From: Gonapodya prolifera JEL478
Lineage: Eukaryota; Monoblepharomycota; Monoblepharidomycetes; Monoblepharidales; Gonapodyaceae
DNA length: 13,827 bases
Reading direction: 5' to 3'
Assembly: GCA_001574975.1 (NCBI GenBank)
Contig: KQ965807.1
Location: 1-13,827, forward strand
A model generated the notes under the pieces. The model was not told the origin of the DNA. It saw nothing but the letters and a program-made list of their open reading frames with translations, and searched no databases. Positions 1-6,364 of this stretch are shown piece by piece. A program made the translations under genes and the position numbers. The first letter of the stretch is position 1; the number at the start of each line of letters is the position of its first letter.

Positions 1-1
1 A

Positions 2-190
2 GCTTCTCATAAACAGTCAAAACACATTGAAGTGAAGTTTCATTTCATCAGGGAGCAGCTGAAGAACAACATGTTTAAACTGACGTACTGTCCCACAAGA
101 AGCAACACAGCAGACGTGATGACTAAGCCTTTGGGGAAGCAAGACTTTGAGAGGCATTGTATGGCAATGGGATTATCTGGAATTGTTTAG
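2..190 (+). pseudogene. Ty1/copia pol, RNase H C-terminal end (62 codons, truncated by window edge)
   Basis: Reading from base 2 gives 62 codons ending at TAG 188-190. RNase H degrades the RNA strand of the RNA/DNA hybrid during reverse transcription of the element. The visible piece has the copia signature at the end of this domain: a SKHIEV stretch followed by FHFIRE, then LTYCPT, then an AD..TKPL motif and a terminal F..H...GL stretch. The catalytic acidic residues lie further upstream, outside the window. It differs clearly from the equivalent end in remnant B (for example TKPL against TKPV), so the two are different families. Whether the full upstream pol is intact cannot be seen from here. 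Confidence 0.85.
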
Positions 191-196
191 GAAATT

Positions 197-887
197 TTGA
201 AGAAGGTGGAGGCAGGAACAGCAGCAGCAATGTGGACACTCTTTAAGGAGAAGATGAACAGGCACACACTTGGGAATTGCTTGGTCTACATCAATGCACT
301 CCAAGCACTCAGGATCACCACCAGTGCACAGGAATTCAACAACCAATTTCGCAATCTTGCACTGGACATTGCCAGCACTGGTGATCCCCTCAGCAAAGTG
401 GAATCAGTTGGCTACTACCTCCAGTCTATTAAGGAAGTAGCACCCCACATCTACAACCACTATGCCCTGCAACAATTGTCAACAGAGCTGGAGGACATCA
501 TGAGTGCATTGGAGGATGCAGAGGTACAAGGGGACATCACACCAATCTCTGCATATGCTGCCAGACCTTTCAGCAATCCTCCACGTTGCTACCAGTGTGG
601 TTCTACTGGTCACTTAAAGCACTGGTGCCCTCACCTGATAGATTCTTGGCAAAGGGGAAAAATGGGGTATGGAAGGGGAAGGAATACTGGAAACAGAGGC
701 AGGGGCAATTGGAATCGTGCCACAAGGGGACAAAACCACGGAACTAGCAACCAGACTTACCATGTTGATGTTGGGGCTGATAACATCAATACATGCAGCA
801 ATCAACAGTATCTCACTGTTCAAGAGTCCAGTTGTGAGAAGTCAAGGTCTTCCTGGCCATCAGACACATCAGCTTCACTTTCACTAT
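197..887 (+). pseudogene. Ty1/copia gag fragment with CCHC zinc knuckle
   Basis: This is an open frame of about 230 codons in the same frame as the preceding RNase H end. It resembles the copia-type gag core: a conserved W near the start (MWTLFKEKM), a F..L..D....GDPLS segment, and a Y.LQS..... IYNHY segment. Gag forms the cytoplasmic particle that packages element RNA. A zinc knuckle C-x2-C-x4-H-x4-C lies at 587-628 (Cys 587, Cys 596, His 611, Cys 626) and is followed by a Gly/Arg/Asn-rich tail typical of RNA-binding nucleocapsid regions. There is no proper start: the N-terminal part of gag is missing, and the frame opens straight after the pol stop and polypurine run. The 3' end is lost where the LTR of remnant B begins at about 888; the open frame simply continues into that LTR until 1012. 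No protease follows. Confidence 0.8.
199..212 (+). other. Polypurine-tract-like run after the pol stop of remnant A
   Basis: A run of purines with one T (gaagaaggtggagg) begins 8 bases after the RNase H stop codon. In LTR retrotransposons the polypurine tract primes plus-strand DNA synthesis and sits directly against the 3' LTR. Here no LTR with a TGTTG start follows; the next bases belong to a gag reading frame. The assignment rests on position and composition only. Confidence 0.45.
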
Positions 888-1157
888 TGAGAGAGATGGT
901 TGTTTATTGCGCTGGACGTACGCAACTGCCGGCTAAACTACCAGCTAAGACTTGTACAATCTGTCTCTACAATACCACAACACATAATCCTAAATTACTC
1001 CTCAACCAATAACAATAGAAACATGCCGTCACTTGCATTCCAATAGTACTCTTCAAGACGCTTCCAGTGATACTAATTTCGTTCCTGTATCTCTTCTGGT
1101 TCTCTCACAAAACGCCCCGAAAAGTCCTAGATAACAATTTCACACCAAATCTCAACA
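888..1157 (-). repeat. 3' LTR of remnant B
   Basis: On the - strand this segment starts TGTTGAG (at 1157) directly against a polypurine tract and ends in TCTCTCA (at 888), the TG...CA termini usual for LTRs. An AATAAA poly(A)-type signal lies on the - strand at 908-903. The size of 270 bp is normal for fungal copia LTRs. The inner boundary at 1157 is well supported by the adjacent tract; the outer boundary at 888 is chosen from the TG/CA rule and the loss of gag frame meaning, and could move by some bases. No second copy is in the window for comparison. Confidence 0.65.
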
Positions 1158-1170
1158 CTCCCCCTGAAAC
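1158..1170 (-). other. Polypurine tract of remnant B
   Basis: On the - strand the bases gtttcagggggag lie immediately before the TGTTGAG start of the LTR. This is the expected plus-strand primer site of an LTR retrotransposon, 34 bases downstream of the presumed pol stop at 1205-1207. Confidence 0.75.
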
Positions 1171-1204
1171 CAAAACTTTAGTTGAAGGTTTCCATAAAAG
1201 TGTC

Positions 1205-4105
1205 CTAAATTATCTCTAACATTCCCATGGCATCTCTGTGTCTCTCAAAGATTTGTTTTGAAACTGGCTTGGTCAAAATCTGCCACATTCTTCTGTGTTG
1301 GGCAGTACAACAGTGAGAGTGTCCCCTTCTCAAGTTCTTCCCTAATAAAATGATGCTTGACATCAAAAGTGCTTTGAGAGTTTGTGATGAGCAGGATTTC
1401 TTGCCAAGTTCTGAGCACTCTGATTATCTCCAAATAATTGTGGTACTCCATGATCAGTCCTTCCATAAATTTTGACAGCTCCAGTTGGTCCCATATCAAG
1501 CTCATTTAGAAGTTGTTTAATCCATAAGAGTTCTCTGGTTGCATGATCTTGTGCCACATATTCTGCATGAGTTGTAGAGGTTGCCACTAAATCCTGTTTC
1601 CTAATAGCTCCCCCTCCCAATAAGAACATGTATCCACTCTGTGATTTTCTATCAGCAACATCACAAGCATAGTCTGCATCAGAATATCCATGGAGCTCTG
1701 TATTCACATTTAGTCTCTGGGGGTCATTGCATCCAAGATAAGTGATTCCAACATTTGGTGTTCCAGCCAAGTATCTCAATAGCCATTTTAAAGCATTCAC
1801 ATGTTTATGACTTGGATTGTCAAGAGCCTCAGTCAACATCTTCACAGCAGTGCAAATATCTGGTCTAGTCATCACCATGATATGCAACAAACTTCCAACT
1901 GAACTTTGATATAGTTTATGGTCAATTCCAATTACTTCTTCCTCTGTCTTTGGGCAGTCTGCTCTTGATAATTCAATATTTGGCTGCAAAGGAGTGCTTA
2001 CTGTCCTACAACTCAACATTCCATTGTCTTCTGATAAATCTTGAATTTTTCTCCTGTGATTTAAAGAGATTGTAAAAGTCTCAGGATTTTGTTTGGCTTC
2101 AACTCCAAGAAACACTGCCAGCATGTTATGCTTGAGCTTAAATCTCTCTGATAATTTCTTCTGAAAATCATTTAGAATTTTGAAGCTCTTAGCAGCTGCC
2201 AATAAATCATCCACATGACCTCCAACAATAATTTCAATTTTTCCTGCCTTGTCCCTCTTAACAAAAATCACATTATCAGTTTTCAACTGCACAAATCCCA
2301 TTTCCAATAGTGCCTTCTTCAACTCATTGAACCAAGTGTAAGCTGATTGTTTCAATATGTAAAGAGACTTATTTAATTTTGTGACTTTATCTCCTTGCTT
2401 GAATCCACAGGGAAGCTCAAGATAAACTGTCTCCTCTAATTTTCCATAAGTAAAAGCATTTGAAATATCATATGTTCTTGTCACAAGACCATTTGCTGAT
2501 GCTATTGGCAGAATAATATGCCATTTGGATTCATCACAGGTGCAAAGGAGTTAAAGTAATCAATTCCATATTCCTGAGAAAATCCTCTGGCACACCATCT
2601 GGCCTTAAATCTGACCTCATTTCCAGTTAATTGTTTCAAGTCAAATACCCATTTTCCAGTTACAACTGATTGATCTTTTGGTCTGTCAACAACATCATAA
2701 GTCTGCCGGGATATTAATTGAGCAATTTCTTCCTCCATGGCCATTTGCCATTTATCTGCATATTCATTTGTTATTGCCTCCTGATAACTTTGGGGATCTG
2801 ATATCTTCTCCCTTGTTTCCATAGTCACAAGCATCACCAAGGGGTCTGGTGACCCTGAATCATCCCTACTTCCCCTGCCACCAGGCCCTCTCTGCCTCTC
2901 AGGTGTCTCTGGATTAAATCTGGCATCAGTTATGGGATCTGGAGACTCTGCTCTCACTTCAGGTGAAGCAGGTGATGGTGGTGGTGCACCTACAATCAAA
3001 GGGCTGGGTGGCCCAGGTGAGATCCTCAACTCTTGGTTTTGACAAGGGCGCAATCTGGTTGAAACAGTTGGACCCAAACCAGTTGGCTTGGAATTTTTGA
3101 TTTTAGTGCAGGCTTACACTGAAGTCTTCCCTCTTGCTCCATTGGCTTAACTTCTATCTCAGGAGTAGGCCTTTTTGGAGGGCCATTATCTTCATCTCCA
3201 CCATCATCACTTTCATCTTCATTGGAATTGGAATCAGAATCACCATCATTATCATTTCCACCATGGTATAGATCTGAAACATCACTGTCAGTGTCATTTT
3301 CTCCATGGTCAGAATTATTTACATCTCCACCAGAATTTTCTTCTGGTAAATCAAAGGTGAACTTATTCTTTCCTTCATCTCCAGCACCCAAAATAATTGT
3401 AATGTGGGAGATAGAATTTTCTGACATAGCCCTCTTGATTGAAGTTCACATCTCTGGAAATAATAATCTTCCTTGTTTTGGGATCAATCAACTTGTATGT
3501 TGTGCTGTCTGTGCCATATCCAATTAAAATGTAATGACCTGCTTTTGGACCCAGCTTATTTAATCCCTTCTCCTTATTTAGAACGTAGGCATCACAACCT
3601 AGCACTCTGAGATGTGATAAATCTGCAGTCTTCTTAGTCAGTAGCTCAAATGGAATAGCACCATTTAGTGCTTGGGATGGGAGAAGATTCTTCACATGCA
3701 CAAGACCCTTTGCAATTTCTGACCAGTAAGATTATGGTAGATTAGACTAATCCTGCCATTGCCAAAAGTGCTCCAAGTAGGCTCAATCAAGGTCCTATAA
3801 ATTCTTTCAGCTTCTCCATTTTGTTGTGGTGTATAAGGTGCAATTGGTTCATCAACAATTTGATTCTCTTTCACTCACTTCTGTATGCTGTTAGACTGCA
3901 ATATTTCCTTTGCGTTGTCACTCCTCAAAGCTTTCAACTTAAAGTTTTCATGCTGTTTCTCCATCTCTGCTTTGTACTCCTTGATTTTCTCTTCAGCCTC
4001 ACTCTTTGTCTTCAACAAGTAACTTGTGATAAAATGAGGTTTCTCATCCAGTAAATTCAGCATGTATTTCTCTCCTCTCAACCCAGCAACTCTTGCAAGA
4101 CCCAA
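1205..4105 (-). pseudogene. Ty1/copia pol polyprotein, broken (integrase, reverse transcriptase, RNase H)
   Basis: Integrase spans about 4105-3375 with the three catalytic acids visible: Asp in LLDE (4048-4046), Asp in RSDN (3919-3917), and Glu in NGEAER (about 3808), after the TPQQNG motif. A Asp/Asn/Ser-rich acidic linker follows (about 3360-3170). Reverse transcriptase runs about 2750-1990, with KWVFDLK, KARWCARGFSQ and YGIDYF motifs, an Asp in YDISNAF (2469), and the active-site box as HVDD (2217-2206) where YVDD is usual. RNase H covers about 1905-1205 with YSDADYA, a STTHAEY box, GDNQSAQ and SKHF. Breaks: in-frame TGA at 3875-3877; frame changes near 3721-3740, 3375-3427, 3026-3077, 2500-2525, 1365-1368 (extra base in a T run, seen as AAAA on the + strand) and 1274-1280 (two bases short). 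The presumed end is TAG at 1207-1205. The upstream part of pol is missing. Confidence 0.88.
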
Positions 4106-4201
4106 AATATGTCACACTGACATCCACTAATGTGGAATATATAGAGTAGTATGAGTGTTGGGTATTAGCTGCTGTGCCACTACTGTGGCCGCGGATTTAG
4201 A

Positions 4202-4266
4202 TGTGCACACCTGCAGGGCGCACCTGAAGTTTGGCATCACGTTCCTGCAGGTGAGTTCCATGCACA
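4202..4266. repeat. Interrupted inverted repeat around two CCTGCAGG sites
   Basis: The left arm has tgtgca (4202-4207) and cacctgcagg (4208-4217). The right arm has cctgcaggtg (4244-4253) and tgcaca (4261-4266). The 10-base inner arms are exact reverse complements, and the 6-base outer arms match too, with a 7-base gap on the right side only. The loop between inner arms is 26 bases. Function is unknown; it may be the edge of a small transposable element. Confidence 0.6.
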
Positions 4267-4311
4267 TTATGACTTGTTATGTATATTGATCACACATACA
4301 TGTTCCTGCAG
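4251..4311 (+). other. Intron-like segment flanked by a 10-bp direct repeat
   Basis: The segment begins GTGAGT after CAG and ends TTCCTGCAG, the form of a 61-bp fungal intron. The bases gttcctgcag occur both just before it (4241-4250) and at its end (4302-4311). Joining its flanks gives an open frame from 4155 to about 4536, whose product I do not recognise. It may be a relic intron of a lost repeat gene, or a chance product of a short tandem duplication. Confidence 0.3.
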
Positions 4312-4372
4312 ATTACAGGCTTGTGCAGCTCACCTAGGTTGTGTAGCATCAAATGCCACAAACAGCTGCAAC

Positions 4373-4445
4373 AGCTTTCTCAACCTCCACATGGCACAAA
4401 ATCACTTTTCTCAAATGGCACCATTCTACTCATCCAAAACTGCAA
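4373..4445. repeat. Direct repeat, copy 1 (73 bp)
   Basis: Runs from agctttct to aaaactgcaa. It matches 4673-4742 with about four or five substitutions and a 3-base gap (it has three extra bases in the cacttttctcaaatgg section). The copies start exactly 300 bp apart. Confidence 0.85.
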
Positions 4446-4672
4446 TGGCACATCTCAAGCAAGCCAAACCAAACCATCATCATACCAAGCAAGAACTTTG
4501 CTGGGAGGAGTGCAGGGTGTGGAAGCACTTTTCTGAAGTCCACAGAGGTGGGGGATCAGGGTATACTGCCATATTGCTCCTTGTACACTGCTCTTGGAGA
4601 TCAGATCCAAAGCAATTTGCACACTACTCATACTGAGCAACAACTTTCCTGGTGAGAGGGTGGGTGAGGAAG

Positions 4673-4742
4673 AGCTTTCTAAACCTCCACATGGCACAAG
4701 GTCACTGTCAAATGGCACCATTCTGCTCATCCAAAACTGCAA
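4673..4742. repeat. Direct repeat, copy 2 (70 bp)
   Basis: Second copy of the block at 4373-4445, same orientation. Shared landmarks are cctccacatggcacaa, tcaaatggcaccattct and ctcatccaaaactgcaa. The sequence between the copies is not obviously repeated, apart from a weak likeness between 4492-4511 and 4641-4660. Confidence 0.85.
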
Positions 4743-5580
4743 CATCCCATCAAATCTCATGATGGCTCACTCTGCAAATGTATTCCCACTGCACAAACAA
4801 AACCTGTTGAGGATACAGTTTTTCTCACCAGATCTCAGGCATAATACAATCAAGAGAACTGGAGAACTATGGTAAACCCTTGCTTACAGCATGGTGAAGA
4901 AAATAAGGGGACTGCGGTATTACCTATATACTACACCTCCACAATTTGATCAATGTCAAGCCCAAAAAAAAGGTTGACTTTGAAACCTTCAACATGTTAC
5001 ATTCTTGATGATGAGGCTGCCCTACTACTGACCCCTCAACAGTTAATCAACAAACCCTGATCAAGTGCCCCAACAGTGCCACTGCAGGTCTGAACTGGAG
5101 GTCATGGACTCCTTGTACTGCAGACACCAGATTTATTTCCTTGAAACTATAGTGCAAGTATGTTCTGGCCAAGATGCAACATTCCCTTGATCATTGCAAG
5201 CCTTTTGTTCACAAGGAGAGAAGCAGATTGTGAACAGAGTTGGGAAGCTAAAAGTGTGCAATCACAAAAATCCTGGGCTCTTATGGTGGCCAGCCTGACA
5301 GTGCGTGTATCTCAGGGAGGTGATTTGACCCCATTTGATGGAAGTTACTACACTTTCCACAATTTGGCTTCAATTTGGCCACTCCTGAATCTGACTCTGC
5401 ACTTACTGCTCTTGGCATAACAACTGCTTTCTTCAGGACTTGCATCAAAAAATGAGAGAACACCTTGGGCTTTCAACTTGGAGGACCTCAGCTTGCCATG
5501 CCTCAAGCAGTGCTCCCAACATTCAGTCACCTGGCACCCCAGCTATAAGTTTCCTGGACCCTTTTTATTTAGTTGCAGAC

Positions 5581-6364
5581 ACCTAGACTGCAGTTTATAG
5601 CTGCCGTGCGTCAATGATCAGATTTCCAATGCTCCCCCCATCTGAAGTAAGAAGTTACCTGTTACAGCTGAATCTAATTCAAGCCTGGTCAACATGAATT
5701 ACTGTATCCAGCTTGACACAGGCAAGCTTGGGCTTTGCTTTAATATTTTATAACTCTTGGTATATTTTTCTGTCCCTTGGCCCTGCTGCATCCTCTGCAG
5801 GAAGGATTTCTGACATATGAGCAATGTCACCTTGTGCTTGGCTGATGGGGAACGGAGTGTTTCAGGGAGTTGGATTTGCCATGTTGGACGCAAGGAGGGG
5901 AGGGAGCGCTCTCACTGCGAGGAATCGTGTGTGGGTGAAAAGGTGTGGGCGCATCAAGGTGTGAGAGGCTCTGACTTGGTGAGACGGATGATTCAGTTCA
6001 ACCGATCTGTTCTGCTGCGGTCACAATTCTACCTCTGATCTTCACCCCGCGAAAGACGCACGGCGCAGCGCAGGATCGCACGGTGCGTAGAGCAGACGAG
6101 GTGAGCGAGTGGCGGAGTGCGGGAAGAGGATGCGGCGGAGAAAGAGCGCTGATGCTGTGGGTGACCCTCGCAGACTCGGGCAGAGTGGGGCGATCGCAGC
6201 GACGAAGGTGCGCAGCAGATACTCGACTGAGCTGGAGAGAAAGTGCGAGGTGTCTGCGGAGTTGCAGTGTCACTGAATGTGAGAGTCGCCTGTCTGCTAT
6301 CCTCTGCATTCGGGCACCACTCACACTCACTCCACCCACACTCCACTCACTCCACCCAGCAGCA
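5581..6364 (+). other. 5' flank and probable leader of the large coiled-coil gene
   Basis: No gene was recognised here. CpG rises from nearly none (before 5600) to about ten in the 60 bases at 6061-6120. I see no TATA-like box between 5880 and 6364; a CCAAT lies far up at 5626-5630. The last 50 bases before the start codon are C/A-rich and T-poor-to-moderate, with a 14-base exact repeat actcactccaccca at 6325-6338 and 6345-6358. A pyrimidine- or C-rich stretch before the start is common in fungal housekeeping genes. The transcription start cannot be placed from sequence alone. Confidence 0.4.
6130..6276 (+). other. Candidate upstream ORF (48 codons) in the leader
   Basis: ATG at 6130 opens 48 codons rich in Arg, Ala and Ser, closing with TGA at 6274-6276, 88 bases before the main start. 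If the transcript starts upstream of 6130, this frame could reduce translation of the main protein. It resembles no known peptide, and the transcript start is unknown, so it is only a candidate. Confidence 0.2.

Larger units (their letters stand above)
2..887 (+). mobile_element. Ty1/copia retrotransposon remnant A, rearranged (RNase H end, then gag)
   Basis: This is a composite of copia-type retrotransposon parts on the + strand. The 3' end of pol (RNase H C-terminus) comes first, then a polypurine-like run, then a gag fragment. In an intact copia element the order is LTR, gag, protease, integrase, reverse transcriptase, RNase H, polypurine tract, LTR. The order here therefore requires a rearrangement such as a deletion between two tandem copies, or two separate fragments brought together. 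The RNase H end runs off the left edge of the window. The right end is cut by the LTR of remnant B at about 888. No stop or frameshift is visible in either part apart from the natural pol stop. Only six CpG are present in 887 bp. The family assignment is firm; the history is inference. Confidence 0.75.
888..4105 (-). mobile_element. Ty1/copia retrotransposon remnant B, 5'-truncated
   Basis: This is a copia element on the - strand with its 3' half preserved: integrase, reverse transcriptase, RNase H (in that order, reading down in coordinates), a polypurine tract and one LTR. Integrase before reverse transcriptase is the defining order of Ty1/copia against Ty3/gypsy. Gag, protease and the 5' LTR are missing. 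Recognisable homology stops near 4105, perhaps 4140, so the copy is 5'-truncated. Reading is broken at about seven places, so it cannot move by itself. The interior holds about four CpG in 2.9 kb, which fits long-term methylation and deamination. The five bases outside the LTR (883-887, actat) would be the target duplication, but their partner was not found because the other end is lost. Confidence 0.85.
4106..5580. other. Repeat-derived, CpG-depleted intergenic stretch without a recognisable gene
   Basis: No open frame here has family resemblance, and the longest ones (up to about 120 codons) look like chance. From 4261 to 5580 I count two CpG dinucleotides (near 4914 and 5303), against some tens expected from base composition. 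That is the mark of old methylated repeat DNA in fungi. Inside are an inverted repeat (4202-4266), an intron-like 61-bp segment (4251-4311) and a duplicated block (4373-4445 and 4673-4742). The parent element could not be identified. A TGTTGGG at 4156 preceded by gtatgag could be an LTR start, but nothing else supports it. Confidence 0.6.

Noticed and set aside
3222-3527. Open frame on the + strand opposite the copia acidic linker
   Set aside because: Shadow of the Asp/Asn-rich linker and integrase end read backwards.
5540-5603. Nine-base inverted repeat cagctataa / ttatagctg
   Set aside because: Short arms with a 46-base gap are expected by chance in DNA of this length.
5817-6038. 73-codon + strand frame upstream of the large gene
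   Set aside because: No family likeness, no clear start context, and it lies across the CpG boundary; treated as chance.
6083-6364. Extension of the coiled-coil protein upstream to 6083
   Set aside because: The frame there begins with GTG, not a normal fungal nuclear start, and its residues look like translated leader.
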